Source: UMGS973 sp045599945 | GTDB taxonomy: Bacteria; Bacillota; Clostridia; Peptostreptococcales; Anaerovoracaceae | Assembly: GCA_045599945.1 (NCBI GenBank) | Contig: JAZRWY010000068.1 | Location: 20,790 to 84,789, forward strand | Direction of reading: 5' to 3' | DNA length: 64,000 bases | Notes under the pieces: generated by a model | The model's database searches: none | Seen by the model: the letters and a program-made list of their open reading frames with translations, nothing else | Told to the model about the DNA's origin: nothing | Program-made: the position numbers and the translations under genes | In this document: positions 49,041 through 58,559 of the stretch, one piece after another | Layout of the letters: the number at the start of each line of letters is the position of its first letter | Position numbering within the stretch: the stretch's first letter is position 1

Positions 49041-49253
49041 GTTCTTTCCTCCAAGGTTGTTTATATTACGATTCTACCATAAAACAGGAAAAGATTTTAG
49101 AAATCTTAAGAATTTACTTCAGAAAATATTTAGAACCTCCGGTTATACTGTAAATATGAAAGAAGAGTATTGTGAAAGGGCTCCGTGCAGTCGTAAGTGT
49201 TGCATGGTGCTCTGTTTTGCGATATATTTAAAGAAACAGAAAGGAGTAAGCAG

Positions 49254-49976
49254 ATGAGTGAAAAAGATCAGATTGAAATTCTTCTGGTGGAAGATGATGA
49301 AGATATACGGGAAGGCATCCGAATCCTTCTGGAAAGTGAAGGCTATGTGATCCGTGAAGCGGGAGATGGCCTTTCGGGGCTGAAACTCCTGAAGCCGACC
49401 ACAGACCTGGTGGTTCTGGACATCATGATGCCGGGAATGAATGGCCTTCGGGTATGCGAAGAAATTCGAAAGAAGTCCAACGTTCCGGTTCTGTTCCTTA
49501 CAGCAAAGGCACAGGAATCGGACAAGCTGATCGGCCTCATGGCAGGCGGAGATGATTATCTTACAAAGCCGTTTTCATATTCTGAGCTATTGGCAAGGGT
49601 AAAAGCTCTTGTCAGGAGATATAACATATATAGAGGGAGAAGCATCGAAGAAGAAAAAAATGGTTCGGAAGAGGACTATATCGTTTCGGGCAATCTTTCG
49701 GTTCACAAAAAATACAACGAAGTGAAAGTTGACGGCGTGGAGCTTGCCCTAACAGAAAAAGAATATGGAATTCTGAAAATGATGATGGAACATCCGGGCA
49801 GAGTGTTTTCGGCACAGAATCTGTATGAAGCAGTATGGGAAGAGAAATTCCTGTATAACTGCAACAGTACGGTAATGGTCCATATACGAAACCTGAGAAT
49901 AAAAATAGAGGAAGACCCGCAGAATCCGAAGAAAATCTGTACGGTATGGGGAAAGGGGTATCGATTTGAGAACTAA
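49254..49976 (+). CDS. OmpR-family response regulator
   Basis: A 240-residue regulator with a receiver domain (LVEDDED pocket, Asp in LVVLDIMMPGMNG, Lys in YLTKPF) and a winged-helix output (LTEKEYGILKMMMEHPG, TVMVHIRNLRIKIE). The start is ATG 49254 behind AAGGAG. The 213-base gap upstream holds TTTAGAA, TTAAGAA and TTTAGAA direct repeats (49094-49132) that could be its own binding sites, and a TATACT -10 near 49143. The kinase gene overlaps its stop, so they form one operon. Confidence 0.92.
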   Translation: MSEKDQIEILLVEDDEDIREGIRILLESEGYVIREAGDGLSGLKLLKPTTDLVVLDIMMPGMNGLRVCEEIRKKSNVPVLFLTAKAQESDKLIGLMAGGDDYLTKPFSYSELLARVKALVRRYNIYRGRSIEEEKNGSEEDYIVSGNLSVHKKYNEVKVDGVELALTEKEYGILKMMMEHPGRVFSAQNLYEAVWEEKFLYNCNSTVMVHIRNLRIKIEEDPQNPKKICTVWGKGYRFEN

Positions 49977-51282
49977 ATTCGACTGGAGAAAATCGGTATA
50001 CCGTGAAATGGGAGTTTTCCTGGTCATCTCCTTTCTGGCAGCCGGCGTCTTCTTTTTACTCATGTCCTTTGGCGCATCGTTTGTTCTGGAGAAGTATGAA
50101 CAGAACATGCAGCCGACAGGAGTACAGATTCAGAAAATGGAAGGCTTCAGGAATGAGCTGGTAGGAGAAATCGAAAAAGGGACATTACAGCTGGATGATC
50201 CGGACTCGTTCCTTTTCTGGTCGCAGAAACATATGGATGTTGATTTCTCCATAAAGACGGAAGAACAAGAGCCGATCTACTGTTCAGAAACAGGATCTTC
50301 AGAAATTGTGCCGCTGCAGGGCAGTGCCTGGGAGCAGCGCTATACCTTTCAGTATGCGGGAAAAGAATATGAACTTCACGTTTATCAATACTGGGAGGGA
50401 GATGAGATGTCAGCAAACCTGGTTCTCATTCTGGTCCTGATTCTTTCATTCTTTGTCTTTTTTGCAGTATTTCTGTCAGGGGTGCGGCGAAAGACCAGGT
50501 ATCTCGACCAGCTGAGCCAGGAAGTAGAAATCCTGGAAGCCGGAAATCTGGATCTTGAGGTAACCATTCACGGAAGAGATGAGATTGCAGAGCTTGCCAG
50601 AGGGCTTGAATCCATGAGAAAATCCTTCAGGCAGCAGGTTGAGGAGATAGACAAGCTTTCAGAAGAGAATTATACGATAGTAACGCAGATGTCTCACGAT
50701 CTGAGATCGCCGCTTACAGCAATATCTCTATACGCCGATATTCTCGAAAACAACGATAATCTGACGGATGAGCAGAAAAAGGAATATCTCGGAAAAATCA
50801 CAAAGAAAGTGCAGCATATGAAGGAGCTTTCCGAACATCTGCTGAAATATTCCGAAGAACAGAGGGAAGAAGCCGTCATTCTGGAAAAAGCAGAGATTGG
50901 CCAGTTCTTCTACGAAGAGCTTTCAGATTTCTGCAGCTATCTTCTGGAGCAGGGATTCCTGCTGGAGACCAGTCTGAACTGGGAGGAAGGAAAGGTATAT
51001 GTAAACCGGGAAGCTGTCAGCCGTGTGCTGAACAACATTTCTTCCAACCTTCTGAAATATGCAGACCGGATGCTACCGGTATATATTACAAGCAGTTCGG
51101 ATGAGGACTTCTTTATTCTGGAATTCAAAAACAGCATTGACCATGGAGAGCGGCTGGTTACAGGAAATGGAATCGGGCTTTTCAGTGTGGATGAGATGAT
51201 GAAGAACATCCAGGGAGATACGGATATTTCCGGAGATGAAGATGTATTTTCTCTGATGCTGAAATTCAGAAAAGTGAAATAA
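49966..51282 (+). CDS. Sensor histidine kinase
   Basis: A 438-residue kinase with two membrane helices (about residues 15-40 and 145-170) enclosing an extracytoplasmic loop of about 105 residues, then a HAMP linker and a phospho-acceptor His in VTQMSHDLRSPLTAISLY. The ATPase domain has NNISSNLLKYAD (N box) and GNGIGLFSVDEMM (G2). It begins with TTG at 49966, overlapping the regulator stop by 11 bases, with AAAGGGG upstream; a downstream ATG would remove most of the first segment. The signal is unknown. Confidence 0.9.
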   Translation: MRTKFDWRKSVYREMGVFLVISFLAAGVFFLLMSFGASFVLEKYEQNMQPTGVQIQKMEGFRNELVGEIEKGTLQLDDPDSFLFWSQKHMDVDFSIKTEEQEPIYCSETGSSEIVPLQGSAWEQRYTFQYAGKEYELHVYQYWEGDEMSANLVLILVLILSFFVFFAVFLSGVRRKTRYLDQLSQEVEILEAGNLDLEVTIHGRDEIAELARGLESMRKSFRQQVEEIDKLSEENYTIVTQMSHDLRSPLTAISLYADILENNDNLTDEQKKEYLGKITKKVQHMKELSEHLLKYSEEQREEAVILEKAEIGQFFYEELSDFCSYLLEQGFLLETSLNWEEGKVYVNREAVSRVLNNISSNLLKYADRMLPVYITSSSDEDFFILEFKNSIDHGERLVTGNGIGLFSVDEMMKNIQGDTDISGDEDVFSLMLKFRKVK

Positions 51283-51306
51283 GGACAGATGGTCTTATGC
51301 AGAAAA

Positions 51307-51331
51307 ATACCCGGGTCATTGACCCGGGTAT
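51307..51331. terminator. Bidirectional terminator between sensor kinase and aldehyde oxidoreductase
   Basis: Near-continuous palindrome ATACCCGGGTCA (51307-51318) / TGACCCGGGTAT (51320-51331), with AAAAA on the left giving T on the minus strand. It lies between two convergent genes. Confidence 0.8.
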
Positions 51332-51350
51332 CATTGTCTAGAATATCATC

Positions 51351-54320
51351 CTATTTGTATTCAAGGTCTAAGTCCTTTGCAGGATATCCAAGATCCGGCT
51401 CTGTTGGAGGGTCAAGGATTGGTTCCCAAGTCTCTGCCTTGTCTGCAGGGAACATGTCGTCGAATAAGTCAACCATAGGATTGTTCTTGATGAATTCCAT
51501 TTCTTCATAGAAGTCTGAACCTAAGAAGTACTTCTTAGGGATGTTAGGGTTAGGTTCGCCCTTAGCCTTTGCATCAAGACCGGCCTTGATCTTTTCAGGA
51601 AGTGCTGGAATTTCGTGGATTCTTACACCTGTTGCATTGTAGATTGCGTTGATTACTGCCATATGTCCGCCGGACTGGAATGCTTCGGAAGCTCCGCCAG
51701 ATCCGTAAGGGTTCGTATCTCTAGGTGTGCACATATGAATCAGATTGAAGTTGTCAGGGATATCCTTGATCTGAGGGATACCGGCACCAATAATGTTGGA
51801 CGCCTTCTTAACATCATCATAGTTTTCTGAAAGTGCAAATCCGATGGAGTGAGATAATCCGCCGTAAGCCTGACCGTCTACTGCAGCAATGTTACCGATT
51901 ACGCCAACGTCATCGATACACCAGTAGCCGATAACTGTAGCCTTGCCGGTTGCAGCATCTACTTCAACTTCTGCAATTGTGAAGCAGTATGTGAATGCTG
52001 GAGTAGGGTTACCCTTACCAGTGTTCGGGTCAAGATACTTAAGAGTCATATCTTCAGGGTTGTTGTACTGGTATTCATACTTTGTAGGAATGTTTTCAGC
52101 AACCATTTCAGCATGTGTTCTGTATGTTCCGTCTTCCTTTCTCATTGCATCCATGAGCTGGTTTGCTGCTACTTCAACAGCCTTTGAGTTCATGTAGTGC
52201 TGTCTTGAGGATGCTGTTGCACCGGAGTCCGGACAGAACTTGGAGTCATTCTGAATCAGAACGATGTCATCTGGAGTAACCTTCAGTGGCTTGAATGCTT
52301 CAAGCATGATCATCAGAGAACCGATGTCTCCGCCCTGACCCTGATCCTGCCATGTGTTATAGTTAGCGATTCTTCCATCTTCAAGAAGTTCAACGGCAAT
52401 TGTACACTGGTCGAAGATACCTTCTGTAACATTGTAGCCGCCCCATGAAATACCAACGCCTCTCATCTTTTCAGGTGTGGATTCCTTTTCGCATCTAGCC
52501 TTTACTTCTTCATAGATTGGTCTGATTCTATCCATCATGGCTGTCATTGGATATTCTCTGAACGGATACTGGTTGATATTTGTATCTCCAGGCTGAGCAA
52601 CGTTGATGTATCTGAATTCGAATGGATCCATTCCAATCTTTTCAGCCATCATGTCCATGATTGCTTCTGAAGCTGTGTAAGCCTGAGGTGAACCGTATCC
52701 TCTGTAAGCTGTACCATATGCATGGTTTGTACAAGCAACTCTTGTAAGACCTAAGCAGTTAGGAACATTGTATGGGAAGTACATAAATCTTGCAGGTCTT
52801 GACATGAGGTCATCACCAAGTTCATTGTATGCGCCGTGGTCCAGTCCGCAATCCCATTCAGCTGCGATGATCTTACCGTTTTCGTCGCAGGCAAGTCTTG
52901 TATTTGTATATGCAGGAGCTCTCTTTCCGGATACTGCCATGAACTGGTCATATGTGATGGAAAGAGCTACCGGCATGTTGTCGCAGGCCATGCAGGTTAC
53001 TGCTGCCATTGCGTATGTAGCTGCTGCGATACCCCAGCCGAATGTTGCACCTGTAGGATTTTCAATAACTCTAACCTTTTCTGCAGGAAGTCCGGTAGCT
53101 TCAGCGATATCACCGATGTTGGCATAGATCTGCATTGCCTTACAGTGTACGCATAAGTTTTCGTCTTCGTCGAAGTAAGCCTGAACGGTATCTCCTTCGA
53201 TGTTCAGGTGAGGTTCTCTTGAGGAGTAGAAGGAACCTTCTACTACGTGAGCTGCTTCATCGAACAGTTCCGGAGTATCATGTCCAGCGCCCTTTATTGT
53301 AGGCTGTTCTGACCAGACATTGTCATGTTCTTCGTGAACTCTCATTGCATCCGGCATTGCAGCTTCAAGATATGTCTTGTATTCAGGAAGCTGTTCCCAA
53401 TCAATGGTAACTTTCTTTGCTGCTTCCTGTGCATGACTCTTGGTATCTGCAACAACGATTGCTACGATATCTCCATAGTTGAAGATCTTGTCTTCTACGA
53501 TTACCGGATGTGACTGGCCGTGTGCCAGTGATCTAGGTGAGAACTGGAAGAATCCGATTCTGTTAGGACCGGTAACATCAGCAGCTGTAACAACCTTGTA
53601 TACGCCAGGCATTGCTTCTGCTTCTTCTTTGTTGATCTTGTTGATCTTTGCATGGAATGCAACCTTTGGCTGTACCAATGCTGCATGAAGTGTATTTTCC
53701 GGCATCTTCAGTTCGATGTCATCACCATAATCCGCTACGCCGCAAACCTTTGCAAGCGCTGCAGGTCTTACTAATGGCTTACCATAGTATTCACCGTCTT
53801 CCGGCATCTTTACTCTTACGTCGTCCATTGTGCACTGTCCGCTTACTACCTTGGAAGCAAGCATTACAGCATCAACAATCTGCTTGTATCCGGTACATCT
53901 GCAGATATTTCTGTTCTTCTGGAACCAGTCTCTTACTTCCTCTCTTGTAGGAGTCGGGTTCTCTTCTAATAAAGCATAAGTGGATACGATAAATCCTGGA
54001 ATACAGAAACCGCACTGTACAGCACCGGCTATCATGAAGCATTCCTGAATTGGGCTAAGGTGCATAGGAGTACCAACGCCCTCTACAGTGATTACCTTCT
54101 GGAAGTCTTCCATCTTGGCAATTTTCTTGGTACATGAACGAATGACTTTTCCATCAACTATTACGTTACATGAACCGCACACACCGATGCCGCAGCCAAC
54201 TTTTGTTCCTGTAAGTCCCAATCTTCTGAGTACTGATGCCAGTGTATCAGTTTCAGGATCACAGATGAACATTCTGTCAGCACCATTGATGTTTAATGTC
54301 ATCTTCTTTAGCTGTTTCAT
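51351..54320 (-). CDS. Molybdopterin-dependent aldehyde oxidoreductase (xanthine oxidase family)
   Basis: A 989-residue enzyme with all domains in one chain, like Desulfovibrio gigas aldehyde oxidoreductase. A plant-type [2Fe-2S] domain (Cys43, 48, 51, 63) and a helical [2Fe-2S] domain (Cys103, 106, 140, 142) are followed by two molybdopterin domains from about residue 180. GATFGWGIAAATYA, AYGTAYRGYGSPQAY and the active-site Glu in GSGGASEAFQSGG are present. No FAD domain is included. The start is ATG 54320 behind GGAGGA. Strong promoter and strict codon use suggest high expression. It likely oxidises aldehydes to acids; xanthine or another N-heterocycle as substrate is not excluded. Confidence 0.9.
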   Translation of the reverse strand: MKQLKKMTLNINGADRMFICDPETDTLASVLRRLGLTGTKVGCGIGVCGSCNVIVDGKVIRSCTKKIAKMEDFQKVITVEGVGTPMHLSPIQECFMIAGAVQCGFCIPGFIVSTYALLEENPTPTREEVRDWFQKNRNICRCTGYKQIVDAVMLASKVVSGQCTMDDVRVKMPEDGEYYGKPLVRPAALAKVCGVADYGDDIELKMPENTLHAALVQPKVAFHAKINKINKEEAEAMPGVYKVVTAADVTGPNRIGFFQFSPRSLAHGQSHPVIVEDKIFNYGDIVAIVVADTKSHAQEAAKKVTIDWEQLPEYKTYLEAAMPDAMRVHEEHDNVWSEQPTIKGAGHDTPELFDEAAHVVEGSFYSSREPHLNIEGDTVQAYFDEDENLCVHCKAMQIYANIGDIAEATGLPAEKVRVIENPTGATFGWGIAAATYAMAAVTCMACDNMPVALSITYDQFMAVSGKRAPAYTNTRLACDENGKIIAAEWDCGLDHGAYNELGDDLMSRPARFMYFPYNVPNCLGLTRVACTNHAYGTAYRGYGSPQAYTASEAIMDMMAEKIGMDPFEFRYINVAQPGDTNINQYPFREYPMTAMMDRIRPIYEEVKARCEKESTPEKMRGVGISWGGYNVTEGIFDQCTIAVELLEDGRIANYNTWQDQGQGGDIGSLMIMLEAFKPLKVTPDDIVLIQNDSKFCPDSGATASSRQHYMNSKAVEVAANQLMDAMRKEDGTYRTHAEMVAENIPTKYEYQYNNPEDMTLKYLDPNTGKGNPTPAFTYCFTIAEVEVDAATGKATVIGYWCIDDVGVIGNIAAVDGQAYGGLSHSIGFALSENYDDVKKASNIIGAGIPQIKDIPDNFNLIHMCTPRDTNPYGSGGASEAFQSGGHMAVINAIYNATGVRIHEIPALPEKIKAGLDAKAKGEPNPNIPKKYFLGSDFYEEMEFIKNNPMVDLFDDMFPADKAETWEPILDPPTEPDLGYPAKDLDLEYK

Positions 54321-54339
54321 AAAATCCTCCAATTAAATG

Positions 54340-54398
54340 GCTCTGACGAGCATTGTTTTTAATGCGGCTTTGCAGTAGCTGGCTGCAAAACCTGCATT
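54340..54398 (-). promoter_or_regulatory. Structured 5' leader of the aldehyde oxidoreductase
   Basis: Between the promoter and the start codon is a 14-bp bulged hairpin: AATGC/GCATT (54361-54365, 54394-54398), GG/CC, and TTTGCAG/CTGCAAA (54369-54375, 54383-54389). A smaller GCTC/GAGC hairpin lies at 54340-54351, next to the ribosome-binding site. No T tract follows the main stem. Confidence 0.45.
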
Positions 54399-54436
54399 AT
54401 TTCATAAAATGTAAACGTTTAAATTCTAACACTTAA

Positions 54437-54466
54437 ATTATATCAACCGCGAAAAAAGACTGTCAA
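54437..54466 (-). promoter_or_regulatory. Strong promoter of the aldehyde oxidoreductase
   Basis: On the minus strand perfect TTGACA (54466-54461) and perfect TATAAT (54442-54437) with an 18-base spacer. The transcript would have a leader of about 110 bases. Confidence 0.8.
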
Positions 54467-54549
54467 TTGAAAGCTTGTTTTAAATAGATAACAATGTTGC
54501 TTAAATGAGCCTTTGATCCATTGACAGATGGTTTGTGCATATGATAAGC

Positions 54550-55077
54550 CTATGACTGTTCCGGATAATATTTTAGCTTTAACGTCTGCTGATCCAGAAC
54601 GTGATTCTCCATTTCGTTTCTCATCTGGCTGTAGAAAAAGCCAGAACTGAAATCAAGATATGTGTCAAGCGCATAGATGGTAAGTTCATAGGTATGCGGC
54701 CTTTCCGGCGCCGGACCTACATATCCCAGATGGTATTCCTCATCAATGTCCAGATAGAAATCGTAAGGAAGCATAAAACTGTTGAAGCCCTGAATCATGT
54801 CGCTGTTCTGACGGCTTTCGTCATCGTTCAGTGCATGCACATAGGAAGGAATGTCTGCTGCAATCCAGTGAATCCATGGAACACCTTCGTCTTCCACATT
54901 GTCGTAATCGATCATCAGCAGGCAAAAGGAAACGGTACCTTCCGGTTCATCTTCCCAGGAAACAGGAAAAGAGCGGCGCACAAGGCCCTCTTTGCTCCGG
55001 TCATCCGCAATGGGAGAGGCGGAACCATATAGAGGAGATAATACTCCATTTGTAACGGCTGTACTGCTAATCTTCAT
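54550..55077 (-). CDS. PEBP family protein (YbhB/YbcL, Raf-kinase-inhibitor-like)
   Basis: A 175-residue cytoplasmic phosphatidylethanolamine-binding-protein fold. The ligand-site region FCLLMIDYDNVEDEGVPWIHW, with Asp and His, and LGYVGPAPERPHTYELTIYAL match the bacterial YbhB/YbcL family, whose biochemical role is unclear. Its ATG at 55077 overlaps the end of the upstream gene by 11 bases, so the two are co-translated. Confidence 0.9.
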   Translation of the reverse strand: MKISSTAVTNGVLSPLYGSASPIADDRSKEGLVRRSFPVSWEDEPEGTVSFCLLMIDYDNVEDEGVPWIHWIAADIPSYVHALNDDESRQNSDMIQGFNSFMLPYDFYLDIDEEYHLGYVGPAPERPHTYELTIYALDTYLDFSSGFFYSQMRNEMENHVLDQQTLKLKYYPEQS

Positions 55078-55786
55078 TTTTCTGTTCCTTCTTCATCTTC
55101 TTTCTGTATTCCCGAAGATCTTTATTCTGCACTGCGGACAGCGTCAGATCAAGATATTCGAGAATCTTGATGCATTCATCATCCCGGGGTTCAATCAGCT
55201 GAGTGACCGGAGGGATGAGGATCCATGTCGTTGACCCGATGGTACTGCGGAAAGTGGTTTTCCAGGTCCGCGTTTCAGGATCATAAGACACCTCTCCGTT
55301 AATCATGTCAAGGTCAAGCATTCGATCAGTAATCAGCCGGTGGCTGAGTTTCTTCAGGTAGATGTTCTCCTCTTCCGAATCCAGACTGGAACGGGATGCG
55401 TGCCATTCCACATCCTTGATGGACATCTTTCCTTTGGCTTTTTCGAGGAACAGGCACTTCTTTGTTTCGATGTATGGATCGTCCTCATCCAGCGTAATGG
55501 ATGCAGTCACGTCAAAATTATATATGAAAGACCAGAAACGGTTTTCATAGGAGCGATAATCCAGGGTGAATTTCTCCAGATTCTTAAACCCCTTAACGGT
55601 AAATTCCCGATACAGAAGATCGCGCTTTACATCAACACAGCGGTTTCCCAGAACCCTTTCGAAGTCTTTGGTCACCATGTCAAGCTTGTAGTTTGCCTTC
55701 CGGTTTATTCTGTGGGCATCGATTTCTTTGTCGATGAATTTTACAGAACCGTCCTTGTTTTTTCCTCTTCGTACTTTAACCTGCAT
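55067..55786 (-). CDS. Conserved-looking protein of unknown function
   Basis: A 239-residue soluble, highly charged protein that I cannot assign. It has a basic N-terminus (MQVKVRRGKNKDG), mixed alpha/beta composition, no signal peptide or membrane segment, and a lysine-rich tail (YRKKMKKEQKNED). No cysteine motif or nucleotide-binding loop is visible. The ATG at 55786 follows AAGGAGG, which lies within a repeat able to form alternative structures. It is coupled to the PEBP gene and sits downstream of an amino-acid permease. Confidence 0.65.
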   Translation of the reverse strand: MQVKVRRGKNKDGSVKFIDKEIDAHRINRKANYKLDMVTKDFERVLGNRCVDVKRDLLYREFTVKGFKNLEKFTLDYRSYENRFWSFIYNFDVTASITLDEDDPYIETKKCLFLEKAKGKMSIKDVEWHASRSSLDSEEENIYLKKLSHRLITDRMLDLDMINGEVSYDPETRTWKTTFRSTIGSTTWILIPPVTQLIEPRDDECIKILEYLDLTLSAVQNKDLREYRKKMKKEQKNED

Positions 55787-55838
55787 GTAGCCTCCTTATG
55801 GTACATAAGGTAACCATATGAAATATGGCTACCTTATG
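55787..55838 (-). promoter_or_regulatory. Possible switching leader upstream of the 239-residue protein gene
   Basis: In minus-strand RNA, arm A (CATAAGG, from 55838-55832), arm B (CCTTATG, from 55810-55804) and arm C (CATAAGGAGG, from 55800-55791) occur in that order. A+B form a long hairpin (55804-55838, one mismatch). B can instead pair with C, which contains the ribosome-binding site. It may also end the permease transcript. Confidence 0.45.
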
Positions 55839-55870
55839 AAATTTAACAATATGCAATTCTTACACGTTTT

Positions 55871-57307
55871 TTATTCCTGTGTTGCAAGCCATTCTGCAAC
55901 TGCTTCATCCCATACAGGAATGTATTCGGAACCTTCTCTGATGGTGATTACCTTATCCTTCAGAGGAATCAGTTCATTAACAGGGATATTGTGCTTCTTG
56001 TTCCAGATGATTGTGTATGCTGCTGCGATTACCATGATGATTACAGCGTAGATCAGTACATATGCTAATGTAGAAATAGCATAGATTGCACCGATGATAC
56101 CGATCGGCATTGTAATCTTTGCAGCAGGAGTCTTCCAAAGTCTTGGATAATCCGGATATTTCTTTCTAAGTACAAGTACGTCAACCATAGCAATCATGTA
56201 TGTTACAAGCCATGTGATACAAGCGATGTTGATCAGCTGTAAGATTACATCGGATGAACCGCCGTTAGCTGTTACATAGATTAATACGATTGAGATAAGG
56301 AATACTGTGAACCAGATACCATAAAGAGGTACTCTGTACTTAGGGTGAACCTTACCAAATATCTTAGGAACAAGTCCTTCTCTTGCAAGACCATAAAGCA
56401 TTCTTGGAAGTCCTGCAACGTATGCGTTTGCTGTTGTGAATGATGCGCAAACTGTTAACAGTGACATTACGATACCACCAACAGTACCAAGAGCAGCTGT
56501 AGCAGCTTCTACATGAGGAACTGAGGATGTACCCATAACACCAAGGTCTGTGTACTTAACGCCGGCATATACGAAGATGATGTCAATCAGGTAGATTGTA
56601 AGAAGTCCGAAGATCAGGCCATAAGGGATGTTCTTATATGGCTTCTTGTTTTCTTCTGCCATAGGACAGGCAAATTCAAATCCTATGAAGAACCATACCG
56701 CCGTACCTACTGCACCGAAGACTGTTGGCCAGCCGCCGTCTGGCAGTAAACCTGCGTTTTCAGGGATTGGTGTAGCAACGCCCATGCTTTCTCCAACACC
56801 AAGCGCTGAAACGACAGCAAGAATGAAATAGATAATCATCATGGAGATGGTTACTATTGATTCGGATTTACCGTAGAATTCTACACCGAAAATGTTTACC
56901 AGAATTACGCATATCAGCAGTGCCAGCGAGATGATCCACTGTGGTATGGAAAGTACATTTTCAAATGCCAGACCTCCCATTACCAGCTGGGTACCGCCAT
57001 CGCAGGCGATCAGTACAACGTAACCGATCAGAATTGAGAATGTTGCCCAGAATTTTCCTAAAGCAGGTGCTGTGTATTCGGATACCATGCCGCCTCCAGG
57101 AAGCATGCCTGTTAATTCACCGAATGCAAATGCTGCACACATCATAGGAATCAGAGCAATAGCAGCTGCGATAAACGTAGCGTTTCCTGTCAGAGCACCT
57201 ACGCTTCCTACAGAGAACATTGCTGTACCGGATACTACAAGTCCTACTGCAGCGCCGTAAGAAGCAGGAAACCCTAAGACTCTTTTCAGTTTAGTCTTTT
57301 CTTCCAT
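55871..57307 (-). CDS. APC-family amino acid/amine permease
   Basis: A 478-residue transporter with about twelve hydrophobic segments. GFPASYGAAVGLVVSGTAMFS is the APC helix-1 region and AVGTAVWFFIGFEFACPMAEE the helix-6 region, followed by the ANAYVAGLPRMLYGLAREG loop typical of the superfamily. A soluble C-terminal tail of about 45 residues ends YIPVWDEAVAEWLATQE. The start is ATG 57307 behind AAAGGAG. It follows the alcohol dehydrogenase by 88 bases with no clear terminator, so they may be co-transcribed. The substrate is not predictable. Confidence 0.88.
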   Translation of the reverse strand: MEEKTKLKRVLGFPASYGAAVGLVVSGTAMFSVGSVGALTGNATFIAAAIALIPMMCAAFAFGELTGMLPGGGMVSEYTAPALGKFWATFSILIGYVVLIACDGGTQLVMGGLAFENVLSIPQWIISLALLICVILVNIFGVEFYGKSESIVTISMMIIYFILAVVSALGVGESMGVATPIPENAGLLPDGGWPTVFGAVGTAVWFFIGFEFACPMAEENKKPYKNIPYGLIFGLLTIYLIDIIFVYAGVKYTDLGVMGTSSVPHVEAATAALGTVGGIVMSLLTVCASFTTANAYVAGLPRMLYGLAREGLVPKIFGKVHPKYRVPLYGIWFTVFLISIVLIYVTANGGSSDVILQLINIACITWLVTYMIAMVDVLVLRKKYPDYPRLWKTPAAKITMPIGIIGAIYAISTLAYVLIYAVIIMVIAAAYTIIWNKKHNIPVNELIPLKDKVITIREGSEYIPVWDEAVAEWLATQE

Positions 57308-57395
57308 TACTTTTCTCCTTTCAAGCAATAAATAATGATAAGTTGTGAGTAATAATTATGAAATAAGTTAAATATACATACAGACGTTATTATGA

Positions 57396-58559
57396 TTAAC
57401 CATAGTAAGCTTCATTCAGTAATTTAATGTAGTCTTCCTTGGTAATAGGTCTGCAGTTATCAGGGTTGGAAAGATTTCTTTCTGCTGCATCCGCAATGAT
57501 TTCGAATTCTTCTGGCTTGATCTGAGGAATTTCACTCATCTTTGGAATCTTTACGTCGTCGGAAAGCTGCTGAAGTGCATCTACGCAGGCATATGCAGCT
57601 TCTCTTTCTGTCATTCCGCTTGTGTCAACGCCAAGAGCCTCAGCAACCTTTGCATGCTTCTTGATGTCAGCAGGAACATTGAATCTTGTGATTGTTGGAA
57701 GAAGGATTGCATTTGCAACGCCATGCGGGATATCGTATCTTCCGCCTAATGCTTCAGAAATGCAATGTACGGCACCAACATCGGAATATCCGAATGCTAC
57801 GCCTGCAAGACAGCTTGCTTCCATCATTTCCTTGCATGCAATCGGGTCATGCTGCCATACAGCTTCTCTCAGATTGTTCTGTATTTTTTCAATAGCAATG
57901 AGTGCTACTGCATCTGTAAATGCGTGAGCTACATTGCAGGTATATGCTTCAACGGCATGTGTCATTGCATCTACGCCGCAGGATGCCATGATATGTGAAG
58001 GTAATCCGGCGAGAACGACCGGATCAATCAGAGCGATATCCGGGCAGATTCTCCAGTCCAGAATGTTCAGCTTTTCGTGTTTTTCTGAATCTGTGATTAC
58101 TGCATCCCATGTTACTTCACTGCCTGTACCTGCAGTTGTTGGAATTGCAATCATTGGGAGCGGATCTACCTTGAGTGTGTTTGCTTCTGCTGTGTAGTCC
58201 TGAACTTTTCCGCCGTTAGTAACTAATGTTGCGATTGCCTTTGCACAGTCCATTGGGCCGCCGCCGCCAACTGCCACAAGTCCGTCACAGCCTTCCTTCT
58301 TGCAGAATTCTGTACCGTCAATAGCGTTGGTGTCTCTTGGATTGGCCACAAGTCCGTCAAAAATAACAAAAGGCATGCCACCTGCATTAAGAGCTGCTTC
58401 TACAGGCTTTGTAAGACCTGCGGAGAGGATGCCCTTATCTGCTACAAGCAATACCTTTGTCATTCCCAGTTCTTTTGCAAATTCAGCAACGTTGTCAATC
58501 ATGCCTTCGCCGAATTCGATTCTGGTATTCAGGTTAAAAGAGTACTTTGATAATGTCAT
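57396..58559 (-). CDS. Iron-containing alcohol dehydrogenase
   Basis: A 387-residue group III alcohol dehydrogenase that interconverts aldehydes or ketones and alcohols with NAD(P)H. The nucleotide-binding GGGGPMDCAKAIATL, ATAGTGSE-like TTAGTGSEVTWDAVI and metal-ligand stretches DAMTHAVEAYTCN, AVHCISEALGG and PHGVANAILLP are clear. The start is ATG 58559 behind GGAGG; a longer in-frame reading extends into the leader and exceeds the usual 380-390 residues. It has its own promoter and neighbours aldehyde-oxidising machinery, so aldehyde reduction is likely. Confidence 0.92.
   Translation of the reverse strand: MTLSKYSFNLNTRIEFGEGMIDNVAEFAKELGMTKVLLVADKGILSAGLTKPVEAALNAGGMPFVIFDGLVANPRDTNAIDGTEFCKKEGCDGLVAVGGGGPMDCAKAIATLVTNGGKVQDYTAEANTLKVDPLPMIAIPTTAGTGSEVTWDAVITDSEKHEKLNILDWRICPDIALIDPVVLAGLPSHIMASCGVDAMTHAVEAYTCNVAHAFTDAVALIAIEKIQNNLREAVWQHDPIACKEMMEASCLAGVAFGYSDVGAVHCISEALGGRYDIPHGVANAILLPTITRFNVPADIKKHAKVAEALGVDTSGMTEREAAYACVDALQQLSDDVKIPKMSEIPQIKPEEFEIIADAAERNLSNPDNCRPITKEDYIKLLNEAYYG

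Noticed and set aside
49156..49257. Possible cysteine-containing leader peptide before the response regulator
   Set aside because: It ends over the regulator start but has no ribosome-binding site and its upstream frame continues through non-coding sequence.
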